A DNA stretch of 45,781 nucleotides, from positions 1-45,781 of the forward strand of contig CAUJIH010000052.1 in NCBI GenBank assembly GCA_963205275.1, given 5' to 3'. The first letter of the stretch is position 1. The number at the start of each line of letters is the position of its first letter. The notes beneath the pieces are model-generated. The model had not been told where the DNA came from, did not search any database, and saw only the letters and a list, made by a program, of their open reading frames with translations. This DNA is from Verrucomicrobiota bacterium. Its GTDB lineage: Bacteria; Verrucomicrobiota; Verrucomicrobiia; Verrucomicrobiales; DEV007. A program made the translations under genes and the position numbers. Below are positions 1 through 6,720 of the stretch, one piece after another.

Positions 1-49
1 CCACGCGAGCCTTGAATTCGGGATCATGTCTTCTGCGTCTTTTCTTCAT
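1..49 (-). mobile_element. IS3-family transposase OrfA, N-terminal fragment cut by window edge
   Basis: Reading leftward from an ATG at 49, the first 16 codons give MKKRRRRHDPEFKARV. This is the hallmark opening of IS3/IS911-type OrfA proteins: a basic start followed by (R/H)(D/S)PEFKA(R/K)V, which leads into the helix-turn-helix that binds the element's ends. Only these residues are visible, so whether the copy is intact cannot be judged. OrfA normally lies just inside a terminal inverted repeat, so the end of the element should fall somewhere in the stretch between here and the mutY stop codon. I could not find a convincing terminal repeat there. The family call rests on a short but characteristic motif. 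Confidence 0.6.
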
Positions 50-158
50 TGATGTGTGTATTAGGGTTTTAGGTTACACTCTTCTCGCGTTTCTGACCAT
101 CGTAGTTTAGTCACTGGCCTGATTTATTGGGAGCCGCTCAGGATGTGTCTATTACGAT

Positions 159-1193
159 CTAGTCTCTCTGCTGGGAGTAGTATTCGATTGCTTTCCGATA
201 CGGGGCACCGAGGGGAGGCCACTGTTCCTGAGCATTCAGTGGAATCCATATGCCGTTTTGCTCCGTTAGGTGCTGCAAGTCTGCTAGGAATACTCGGAGT
301 CGCACTCGATATCGAGTGATGGAATAGGAAAATTCGATAAGCTCGCGACTTTTGGAGGTGTCTAGATCTGAGGTGCCGGGTAAACGCCAGAGGCCTCGTC
401 TTCTAGAGCCACCTTCTTGGGTCAAAAATATTTGTCCATCTTTCTCGAATATTGCCACAGTTTCCTCACAAAGTGTCGGGTGTATTTTCTCCCTTTTTTT
501 TGGATAGAAATTGGTCACACCTAGAGTCGATGCCATACAGAGTGATGAAACCGGGCACGACGCACAGAGAGGGGTCCCGGGCAGGCAGATCGTCTGCCCC
601 AATTCCATGAGAGCGGAATTGAAGGATCGTGCGTCGAGAGTAGGAAGTAGCGTTTCTGCCAGAGTCCAGAGCTTCTTCTCTCCGATGTAATCGTCGATGC
701 GCTCTTCAATGACAAATATCCGAGAAAATATCCGTTTGATGTTTCCGTCGAGAATTGGAACAGACTGGTCGAAGGCAAAGCTTAAAACGGCTCCTGCTGA
801 GTACCGTCCAATTCCTGGTAGAGCCAGCACCTCGTTCAGATTCTGTGGAAATTTACCGCCATAGTCGTGGGTGATGATTTGAGCCGTGCGCCACAAGTAA
901 CGGGCTCGATTGTAATATCCCAAACCCTGCCATACCGTGAGGACCTCTTCTTCGGTCGCCCCTGCCAGTTCTGTCCAAGTAGGAAAGGCATTCATCCAGC
1001 GTGCGTAGAATCCTCGATTCAGTACCACTGCGATGCGCGTTTGTTGGAGCATCATCTCGGAGACGAGAATTGCATACGGGTCTCTAGTCTTACGCCACGG
1101 GTAATCTCGCCCGTTCTTTCTGTACCAAGAAATCAGCAGTCGCTGAAAGGTTTTGATCGTCTCATATTGATCCCACGTCTCTTCTAAATCCAT
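159..1193 (-). CDS. mutY: A/G-specific adenine DNA glycosylase MutY
   Basis: This enzyme removes adenine mispaired with 8-oxoguanine or G in base-excision repair. The 344-residue protein has the usual MutY layout. The glycosylase half has catalytic Glu46 in SEMMLQQT, a helix-hairpin-helix LPGIGRYSAGAV at 125-136, and the conserved Asp149 in PILDGNIKR. A [4Fe-4S] loop follows with Cys203, Cys210, Cys213 and Cys219 in the C-x6-C-x2-C-x5-C spacing. Residues from about 230 form the NUDIX-like domain that recognises 8-oxoG. The length is typical and the start is the first ATG, with no Shine-Dalgarno motif. The gene stands alone, diverging from the HU gene. The IS3 fragment beyond its 3' end suggests a nearby insertion, but mutY itself is intact. 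Confidence 0.95.
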   Translation of the reverse strand: MDLEETWDQYETIKTFQRLLISWYRKNGRDYPWRKTRDPYAILVSEMMLQQTRIAVVLNRGFYARWMNAFPTWTELAGATEEEVLTVWQGLGYYNRARYLWRTAQIITHDYGGKFPQNLNEVLALPGIGRYSAGAVLSFAFDQSVPILDGNIKRIFSRIFVIEERIDDYIGEKKLWTLAETLLPTLDARSFNSALMELGQTICLPGTPLCASCPVSSLCMASTLGVTNFYPKKREKIHPTLCEETVAIFEKDGQIFLTQEGGSRRRGLWRLPGTSDLDTSKSRELIEFSYSITRYRVRLRVFLADLQHLTEQNGIWIPLNAQEQWPPLGAPYRKAIEYYSQQRD

Positions 1194-1456
1194 ATCTCGA
1201 GTTACTTCTGTTTGAGGTCCTGCGTAATTACCGAGCTGAGCAGGAAAAGGAGAAATTCGTTTTGATGCAGAATTTAGTCGAGAAATTCCAGCTTGCGTCC
1301 ATAGTTCCCGAGAACTCTCACTCCGAGTCCGTCCACAGCTTTTTGTTCACTCGGGCGATTTGAAGAAAATTCCGATTGGCGGAAAGAATGATTGCGAAAT
1401 GGCGGAAGAGGTTCAGATTTAAAACACTGTAAAAACACTGTCCCTAATTTATTCAA

Positions 1457-1762
1457 ATGGCTACTATTACGAAACGAGATCTGGTAATCCGAATCAGCAA
1501 TGAAACGGGACTTACCCAACAGGAAGTGATGAGCGTCCTCCAGTCTTTTATTGAGGAGGTTACTTCAACCCTTGCTGCGAACGACGACATCGCGCTCCGC
1601 AACTTTGGGTCTTTTCAAGTGACTAAAACCAAGCCGAAGATTGGTCGCAACCCCAACAAGCCAGAAGTCGCCGTCCCGATTCCAGCGAGAGCAATCGTGA
1701 AATTCAAGGCTGGCAAGGTTCTGCGTGAGCGCGTCTCCAAGGTGCTCCCGAAGCTTTCTTGA
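1457..1762 (+). CDS. HU/IHF-family DNA-binding protein
   Basis: This is a small nucleoid protein that bends DNA as a dimer. The 101 residues hold the N-terminal helical dimerisation part (TKRDLVIRISNETGL and the following helix) and the beta-arm region GRNPNKPEVAVPIPARAIV, which contains the intercalating Pro of the family. The C-terminal FKAGKVLRERV is also typical. The sequence does not separate HU from IHF subunits, so no symbol is given. The start ATG follows an AT-rich leader with two adjacent copies of AAACACTGT (1422-1441) and no Shine-Dalgarno. A strong hairpin lies 35 bp beyond the stop. The next gene encodes another highly basic protein, so two DNA-binding proteins sit together. Confidence 0.93.
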   Translation: MATITKRDLVIRISNETGLTQQEVMSVLQSFIEEVTSTLAANDDIALRNFGSFQVTKTKPKIGRNPNKPEVAVPIPARAIVKFKAGKVLRERVSKVLPKLS

Positions 1763-1796
1763 GTCCGGCAGTTCCATCCGAACTGCTCTTTTATCT

Positions 1797-1841
1797 AAAT
1801 CACATGTTTCACGAGAGTTCTCGTGAAACATGTGATTTTTT
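1797..1841 (+). terminator. Intrinsic terminator: perfect 20-bp stem with T-run
   Basis: The arms 1797-1816 and 1819-1838 are exactly complementary around a 2-base centre, and T residues follow to 1841. Lying 35 bp after the HU stop codon, this is a strong rho-independent terminator for HU. The inner arms contain TGTTTCAC (1805-1812) and GTGAAACA (1823-1830), the two halves of the canonical ParB-binding parS palindrome, but separated by 10 extra bases. See findings. Confidence 0.75.
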
Positions 1842-1936
1842 ACTTGCGACTTGGCGAGTTTTGTAGTACAAATCCCGCCTTTTTGACCGGATTTGTGGAA
1901 ATTTTTCTGATTATTTAAATCGCTCTTACTCAGTTT

Positions 1937-3274
1937 ATGGCAAAAAAAATACCTCGGCAAAGCAATCCTGAAGAATCCAAGCCAAAGGGAAGTAAAAAAT
2001 CGCCTTCTGTAAAAGCGCCTTCTGTAAATGTCGATTCGACAAATAAGGCTGGTTCCAAGACTGGTGGAGCAAAGAAGACGAATCAGAAATCTGAAGAAAA
2101 GTCGCCGAGGAAGAAGGTTGAAGCTGGTGAAGGAGGTGACGCAGTGAAGACTCCCGCCTCAAAGAAGGCGAAGCTCGTGCCATCCGAAGGTGGGAAGCAG
2201 ATAAAGAAAGTCGAAAGGGCATCAGATGCGAAGGTGAAGAGCGGTCGAAAAAAAGATAGTGCCGCTGAGGACACTGGATTGACGAAGTCTAAGTCTACTA
2301 CGAAAAAGTCTACTTCGGGTAAGAGTGCAAAGGCAGGAAAGGCTGAAAAGCCATCGAGAAAGTCTGTCGCAAAGGATCCTGTCCTCAAAGGAAAAAAAGC
2401 TTCGGATGCGAAGGCAAATGCGAGCGGAGAGAAAGGCGATTCAGCCCTAGCTCCCACTTCGAAGAAGTCAAAATCCGCAGCAGACAAAAGCGAAGAAGTG
2501 GCGACGAATCAAAAGAAGTCTCCGAAAGCTCCAGAAGCTGAGGTCGGTTCCAAAAAGGAAAAGAAGCCAGCGGGAAAGAAATCCAATAAAGGAGATGACT
2601 CTCAGGTGCTCGCTCTATCCGAAAAGGAAGCGCCGAAAGAGAAAAAGAGAGGGCGCAAGTCAGCGAAGTCTACCGTTGTGGAGAGCTTGGTTCCCAAGAG
2701 GCGGCTCGCGAGAAAGCGTCCGCCATTGCTGGGATCGAGTTCACCGGGAGGAGCGCAGAGTTTTGCTAGCGGCGAAGTTCGCACGAGTGAAGCAGTAGCG
2801 CCCGCTAAGAAACTTTCAGCATCATTTTTAAAGCTTCAGCGGAATCGTCTGATCGATCTTCGTGACTCATTGATTGATAAGGTTTCAAAAGTGACGAGAG
2901 ATTCTCTAGGGAGAGGGGATGACTCTGAAGCTGCTTCGGCGTTTGGCCAGCATCAGGCGGACGCTGGTAGTGATGCCTATGATCGTGATTTCGCTCTGAA
3001 TATTCTTTCGAAGAATAAGGATACGTTTTATGAGATTGAGGCAGCAATCAAGCGGATCGATTCGGGAGAATATGGGATCTGTCAGTATTCCGGTGAGATG
3101 ATTCCTCAAGCTCGCCTTGAGGCGGTCCCGTTTGCTCGATATACCGTCGAGCACCAGGAGCGAATCGAGCGTGAAGAAGCGATGGGGGTGAGTCGCCACT
3201 CGATGACGTCCATTTTTGGGGCGGAGGAAAAGGAGACTATCAAGACCTCAGATGAGGAAGATGAGGAAGACTGA
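1937..3274 (+). CDS. DksA/TraR-type protein with long Lys-rich N-terminal arm
   Basis: About 290 N-terminal residues are a low-complexity Lys/Ser/Ala-rich stretch, histone-H1-like and probably disordered and polybasic. A compact C-terminal DksA/TraR-like module follows: a coiled-coil segment (LQRNRLIDLRDSLIDKV) and then the finger region YGICQYSGEMIPQARLEAVPFARYTVEHQE. DksA-family proteins bind the RNA polymerase secondary channel. Here the four zinc Cys positions read Cys382, Ser385, Thr403 and His406, so the finger is of the degenerate type known from zinc-independent DksA paralogues. The C-terminus is acidic. Fusion of the module to a polybasic arm could tether it to nucleic acid; that is inference. 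The ATG at 1937 has no ribosome-binding motif but is the only plausible start. Confidence 0.8.
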   Translation: MAKKIPRQSNPEESKPKGSKKSPSVKAPSVNVDSTNKAGSKTGGAKKTNQKSEEKSPRKKVEAGEGGDAVKTPASKKAKLVPSEGGKQIKKVERASDAKVKSGRKKDSAAEDTGLTKSKSTTKKSTSGKSAKAGKAEKPSRKSVAKDPVLKGKKASDAKANASGEKGDSALAPTSKKSKSAADKSEEVATNQKKSPKAPEAEVGSKKEKKPAGKKSNKGDDSQVLALSEKEAPKEKKRGRKSAKSTVVESLVPKRRLARKRPPLLGSSSPGGAQSFASGEVRTSEAVAPAKKLSASFLKLQRNRLIDLRDSLIDKVSKVTRDSLGRGDDSEAASAFGQHQADAGSDAYDRDFALNILSKNKDTFYEIEAAIKRIDSGEYGICQYSGEMIPQARLEAVPFARYTVEHQERIEREEAMGVSRHSMTSIFGAEEKETIKTSDEEDEED

Positions 3275-3427
3275 TAATGCTCTCGATCACCTATTGCCAC
3301 TGGCTGAAGTGACGGGTTCGTGGAGAAAAATCACGGATTTCCGAAATTTTCTGAAATAAGTGGTTGAGAATTTCGCAAGCGGCCTCATATTCCCGCCCCT
3401 CGAAAGAAATACTTTTTCCAACCAGAC

Positions 3428-3601
3428 ATGCCACGAGAAGTCATTATTCTTGAATGCACCGAAGCGAGAGCTGATGGTGCACGCCCCTCCATTTACGCTA
3501 CAACGCGTAATAAAAAGAGCCTGCGCACTCCAGGTCGTCTGGAGAAAGTGAAATTTAATCCCTATCTGAAGCGCCGCACTCTTCATCGCGAGAAGCGCTA
3601 A
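3428..3601 (+). CDS. rpmG: 50S ribosomal protein bL33, zinc-free form
   Basis: The 57-residue product starts MPREVIILECTEARADG and continues with IYATTRNK, TPGRLE and KFNPYLKRRTLHREKR, the bL33 signature. Zinc-binding bL33 carries two CxxC pairs. Here the first is reduced to a single Cys (CTEA) and the second is replaced by NPYL, so this is a C-minus form. It lies 30 bp upstream of rpsR and is probably co-transcribed with it. The ATG is preceded by an AT-rich leader without a Shine-Dalgarno motif. An imperfect inverted repeat (3342-3351 with 3366-3375) sits upstream and could belong to a promoter or operator. Confidence 0.92.
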   Translation: MPREVIILECTEARADGARPSIYATTRNKKSLRTPGRLEKVKFNPYLKRRTLHREKR

Positions 3602-3631
3602 TTTTCATAGGCTGATACATCTACTGAGATC

Positions 3632-3868
3632 ATGGGTCCGAAAACTGAGCAAAGAGCTATCAATCTGCGTCGTGCAAATCGACGTATGCCTCGCCGTCGT
3701 TTTGACATTCCACTGGAAAAGGTCAATTACCTAAATCCGGAGTTCCTACGGAACTTTACGACGGAGTCTGGAAAGATTTTTGCACGGCGTACGACTGGCG
3801 TTTCAGCAAAGCTGCATCGTCGCATCACGCGAGAAATCAAGCGTGCTCGTGCGTTGAATCTGATGTGA
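3632..3868 (+). CDS. rpsR: 30S ribosomal protein bS18
   Basis: The 78-residue protein shows the bS18 core: [47 protein letters not shown], matched here in segments (ITESGKI-type, RRTTG-type and the IKRAR C-terminal helix). It binds the central domain of 16S rRNA beside bS6, and the modifying enzyme for bS6 (RimK) is encoded at 8.3 kb. It has no cysteine, so it is a zinc-free type. It is second in a two-gene unit with rpmG and is closed by a clear terminator at 3897. The first ATG gives the usual family length. Confidence 0.93.
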   Translation: MGPKTEQRAINLRRANRRMPRRRFDIPLEKVNYLNPEFLRNFTTESGKIFARRTTGVSAKLHRRITREIKRARALNLM

Positions 3869-3896
3869 GAAACAGGCTGAGGGACTGAATTTTTCG

Positions 3897-3935
3897 AATA
3901 GGGTTGGGTCTTAGACTCAACCCTATTTTGTTTTT
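3897..3935 (+). terminator. Intrinsic terminator after rpsR
   Basis: The arms 3897-3911 and 3913-3927 (AATAGGGTTGGGTCT with AGACTCAACCCTATT) pair throughout, with one G-U pair, and are followed by TTGTTTTT. It lies 28 bp past the rpsR stop. Confidence 0.85.
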
Positions 3936-4574
3936 GTCACAGATTCACTTCGCGAAAAGTGCATACTGTAGCACGCGTGTCGGCGAAGAGGTGGCAGTCG
4001 GCGTTCGAGTGGAGGAATGAAATTCTATATTTGTGCTGACGAGATCGCCACTATGCGGCCAGACAAGATTCGCGGTTTTTCGTCGCGAAGATGAGATGGT
4101 AAGGCAGGCTGGTGTGGGTCGAGGGCGTGGCGAGACTTGGCTGGCGTCCCTGCCGGGATGCTGGTGAAATGGGGCCGATGTTCCGGTGGTGTCGTCGCAT
4201 CGCTCCTCAACCACTGGCTACTGGCTGGAAAGCCTCCGGCCTTCTATCGGGATGCGGCAGCAAGGGAATCTTTCCGGAAAGGCGCAGCCTAGAACTCCGT
4301 AGCTCACTGACGAACTTGCGTGTCATTGCGGAGCGCGATGGGATAAGCGTGAGAGCTGGACACTCCTATTGAATCGGATTTTCAGACCTTGGCTGGGCGG
4401 CAAGCTGCTTCTCGTCCTCCCGAAAGGAGTTGAATTGTAACTCAGTGGGTGACCGCGACTCAGATCTCCCACCTCCCATCATATCGGAACGACCCAGCGG
4501 CCAGGCAGAGGATGACCATTTTCTTTTTAAGATAACCTGTCCCTATAAATTTACTCGAAGAGCGTAGAGGGTAA
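3936..4574. other. 639-bp stretch without a confident gene
   Basis: No frame here gives a recognisable protein and no known structured RNA was identified. Frame by frame, the best coding-like reading is on the plus strand from an ATG at 4017, directly after GGAGGA. It gives 25 codons (MKFYICADEIATMRP...), a TGA, and then a further open stretch in the same frame ending LLAGKPPAFYRDAAARESFRKGAA. This could be a decayed gene or chance. An 86-codon plus frame (4112-4372) and an 89-codon minus frame (3945-4214) overlap it and look no more protein-like. Confidence 0.4.
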
Positions 4575-5261
4575 CTATTTCTCTCCTCTTGCCTTGTCAT
4601 TCGATTTTTCTGATTTTGAGGAATTTGCCTCCGGAGTCGATGCGGTCTCAGGTTTGGAAGTGGTCTCCGGTTTGGAAGTGGTCTCAGGTTTGGATGCGCT
4701 CTCCGGCTTGGATGCGCTCTCCGGCTTGGATGTGGTCTCCGGCTTGGATGCGGTCTCCGGCTTGGCGCTCGTGGTGGCCTTGGACGCAGTAAGCGGTTTT
4801 GGCTTGATCAGTGATTTGAAGGCTGCTTTCGATCTCATCGTTTCCAACTGGGTGTTCTGCCGCATTAGCCATCCGACGGTGAGGAGGGCGATCAGGGCAC
4901 CGAAGAATTCACGAGTTTGTTCTACACGGGGCGCTCCGGGATTCATACTCTCTCGCATCATCAAGAAGTCTTCTGATCCAAAAATGTTCTCATACAGACC
5001 GGGTGCGGCGATCGCTAGTTCGATGATACAGGCAATGGAGGCGATTTTTAACAGGATGCTAGGAACTCGACAGAAGCAGATCAGAGCGCATAGAACAGCG
5101 ATGAGTAGGTAGAAGCAGAGCCACAGAATCGTATCGATCACGGATGCGTGATAGTAGATATCAGAGTCGAAGTCATCATGCTGTAGCCAAGCGAACCATG
5201 CGAACATTGCGGCAAGGAGAAGATTAATGACCAGAAAGGGAGGGCGAACTTGGATTTTCAT
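4575..5261 (-). CDS. TMEM220-like membrane protein with hexapeptide-repeat tail
   Basis: The 228-residue protein opens with a membrane segment (residues about 8-26). Further hydrophobic stretches follow at about 43-62 and 68-88, with another (FFGALIALLTVGWLM) near residue 120. The short extramembrane LQHDDFDSD motif and the late helix after REFFGAL resemble the TMEM220 family of four-helix membrane proteins of unknown function. From about residue 160 the chain becomes a hydrophilic tail built of repeats of the form (A/T)-S-K-P-E-(T/S), about eight copies, ending in a charged stretch. The tail is probably disordered and cytoplasmic or periplasmic. The gene stands alone between the empty region and the tRNA pair. 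The family call is moderate; existence of the gene is likely. Confidence 0.65.
   Translation of the reverse strand: MKIQVRPPFLVINLLLAAMFAWFAWLQHDDFDSDIYYHASVIDTILWLCFYLLIAVLCALICFCRVPSILLKIASIACIIELAIAAPGLYENIFGSEDFLMMRESMNPGAPRVEQTREFFGALIALLTVGWLMRQNTQLETMRSKAAFKSLIKPKPLTASKATTSAKPETASKPETTSKPESASKPESASKPETTSKPETTSKPETASTPEANSSKSEKSNDKARGEK
4626..4785. repeat. 18-bp coding tandem repeats (SKPE hexapeptide)
   Basis: On the plus strand the unit reads about GGTTTGGAAGTGGTCTCC, with variants GGCTTGGATGCG-CTCTCC. It repeats roughly eight times with few changes and encodes the hexapeptide tail of the membrane protein on the opposite strand. Such repeats are prone to copy-number change by slippage. 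Confidence 0.8.
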
Positions 5262-5440
5262 GAATCAAGAGAAGAGGTAATCGTATGTGTCAATCAGTGC
5301 GCCGTTTTCCGAAGTTCAGCAAGTGGCGAAAACCATTAAAATGTTTCTGTGTAAATTTCACTTGTCAATGTGTCGAATCGGCGCACATTAACCACCTTTC
5401 CGAATCGGAGAGTCTGTGCCGAACGGATATCCCGGAGAAT

Positions 5441-5517
5441 GCAGCCGTAGCTCAACTGGATAGAGCACCTGACTACGGATCAGGAGGTTTGGGGTTCGAA
5501 TCCCTACGGCTGTGCCA
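5441..5517 (+). tRNA. tRNA-Arg (ACG), CCA encoded
   Basis: The sequence folds as a full cloverleaf. The acceptor GCAGCCG pairs with CGGCTGT and the D-stem is GCTC/GAGC. The anticodon stem is CCTGA/TCAGG with loop CTACGGA, giving anticodon ACG, which is normally deaminated to ICG. The T-loop TTCGAAT is standard. The discriminator G and an encoded CCA follow. A possible promoter, TTGTCA at 5362 followed after 17 bp by ACATTA, lies about 50 bp upstream and is weak. Confidence 0.97.
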
Positions 5518-5526
5518 TCGGAAACT

Positions 5527-5600
5527 CGGGGTGTAGCGCAGCCTGGTAGCGCGCGTCGTTCGGGACGATGAGGTCGCAGGTTCGAATCCTGTCACCCCGA
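5527..5600 (+). tRNA. tRNA-Pro (CGG), no encoded CCA
   Basis: The acceptor CGGGGTG pairs with CACCCCG and the D-stem is GCGC/GCGC. The anticodon stem is CGTCG/CGATG with loop TTCGGGA, giving anticodon CGG. The T-loop TTCGAAT and discriminator A are as expected, including the C1-G72 pair typical of bacterial tRNA-Pro. The 3' CCA is not encoded (TTT follows), so it must be added by the CCA enzyme. It lies 9 bp after tRNA-Arg and is probably in the same transcript. Confidence 0.97.
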
Positions 5601-5788
5601 TTTGCGTTCACTCGGTTTCTGTTAGGTGAATGAGGCTCGTATGGGAAAATCGTCATGCAGGAGGAAATTCTGTTCTTCTGAGGATTTGATGAATTCTTGC
5701 CTGAGTCACTGGCAGGCTTTTTGGATTTTCATTACAATGTGAGTTCGGATTTGCGATTTCTAGGGAAGCAGTCCACCGTTTTGCCATC

Positions 5789-6562
5789 ATGTCATTGGAA
5801 CAGAAAGTTGCTATCATCACTGGCGGTGCCTCTGGTATCGGGCAGGCCATCTCAGAAACCTTCGCTGCGTCAGGAGCCTCCGTTGCGATTTTCGATCTCG
5901 ACGAGGCATCAGCGCAGGCCACTGTGTCGGCGATCACTGCTGCGGGCGGAACGAGCCAGTTTTTTCGCTGTAACGTCGCCGAGGCTGCCTCGGTTCAGGC
6001 GGCGGTGGAGGGCGTAAAGGCTGCGTTCGGAGGGATCGATATTCTCGTCAACAACGCCGGGATTGCCAATATTGGGACGGCAACAAATACGAGTGAGAAT
6101 GACTTTGACCGAGTGATGCAGGTGAATGTGAAGGGGGTTTTCCTTTGTCTTCAGGCGATCTTGCCAGTGATGGTGGAAGGTGGTGGAGGTGTAGTATTAA
6201 ATATGTCGAGCATCGCAGCGATCACGGGACTGAGGGATCGCTTTGCCTATTCCTCCAGCAAGGGTGCGGTCCACACCATGACGCTCTCTGTCGCTGCGGA
6301 TTACCTCGATCATAAGATTCGCTGCAATGCGATCTGTCCGGCTCGTGTCCATACGCCCTTCGTTGATGGGTACCTCGCAAAAAATTATCCGGATAATCGC
6401 GATGAGATGTTTGAGAAGCTCTCGAAGGTCCAGCCTATTGGTCGCATGGCTCGCCCTGACGAAATCGCAAAGCTGGCACTGTATCTGTGTAGCGACGATT
6501 CCTCGTTCATCACCGGCCAGACGTACAATATTGACGGCGGCTACATGAATCTGAGAAACTGA
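5789..6562 (+). CDS. SDR-family NAD(P)-dependent oxidoreductase
   Basis: This is a classical short-chain dehydrogenase/reductase of 257 residues. The cofactor loop is TGGASGIG (11-18) and Asp36 at the end of the second strand favours NAD(H). NNAG is at 88-91, Asn113 is conserved, and the catalytic set is Ser140/141, Tyr154 and Lys158 (YSSSK). The C-terminal FITGQTYNIDGGY is also typical. The substrate loop NAICPARVHTPFVDGYLAKNYPD resembles sugar-acid and hydroxybutyrate dehydrogenases of the family, so a sugar or sugar-acid substrate is plausible but not proven. It stands alone behind the tRNA pair and converges on the DUF1080 gene. Confidence 0.9.
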   Translation: MSLEQKVAIITGGASGIGQAISETFAASGASVAIFDLDEASAQATVSAITAAGGTSQFFRCNVAEAASVQAAVEGVKAAFGGIDILVNNAGIANIGTATNTSENDFDRVMQVNVKGVFLCLQAILPVMVEGGGGVVLNMSSIAAITGLRDRFAYSSSKGAVHTMTLSVAADYLDHKIRCNAICPARVHTPFVDGYLAKNYPDNRDEMFEKLSKVQPIGRMARPDEIAKLALYLCSDDSSFITGQTYNIDGGYMNLRN

Positions 6563-6581
6563 GACAGTTCGTTACGCGAGG

Positions 6582-6642
6582 CAAGCGCCAGCGAATTTTT
6601 CGGTGAATCGACTGCGGTCTTTTCGTCTGCATCTGGCGCTTG
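6582..6642. repeat. 10-bp inverted repeat downstream of SDR gene
   Basis: CAAGCGCCAG (6582-6591) and CTGGCGCTTG (6633-6642) are exact inverse complements separated by 41 bases. There is no T-run, so it is not a classical terminator. It may be part of a larger 3'-end structure or a binding site. Confidence 0.3.
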
Positions 6643-6652
6643 TCTGAGAAGT

Positions 6653-6688
6653 AAAAAAGGGCGGAATGCATGGATGCATCCCGCCCTT
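6653..6688 (-). terminator. Intrinsic terminator for the DUF1080 gene
   Basis: The arms 6657-6671 and 6674-6688 (AAGGGCGGAATGCAT with ATGCATCCCGCCCTT) pair with one mismatch. The A-run at 6653-6658 becomes the U-tract on the minus strand. It lies 33 bp beyond the stop of the minus-strand gene and may also limit read-through from the plus strand. Confidence 0.8.
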
Positions 6689-6720
6689 ATCCGAGGGGTC
6701 ACACGGAACTGAAGTCCCGA

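Noticed and set aside
4626..4785. Possible CRISPR-like array
   Set aside because: The 18-bp units are contiguous, without unique spacers, and encode an in-frame peptide repeat.
4594..5112. 172-codon plus-strand ORF with SGLDAL/SGLEVV repeats
   Set aside because: It is the antisense of the SKPE repeats and membrane segments of the minus-strand gene, which has real hydrophobic helices and a sensible start; the repeat makes both strands open.
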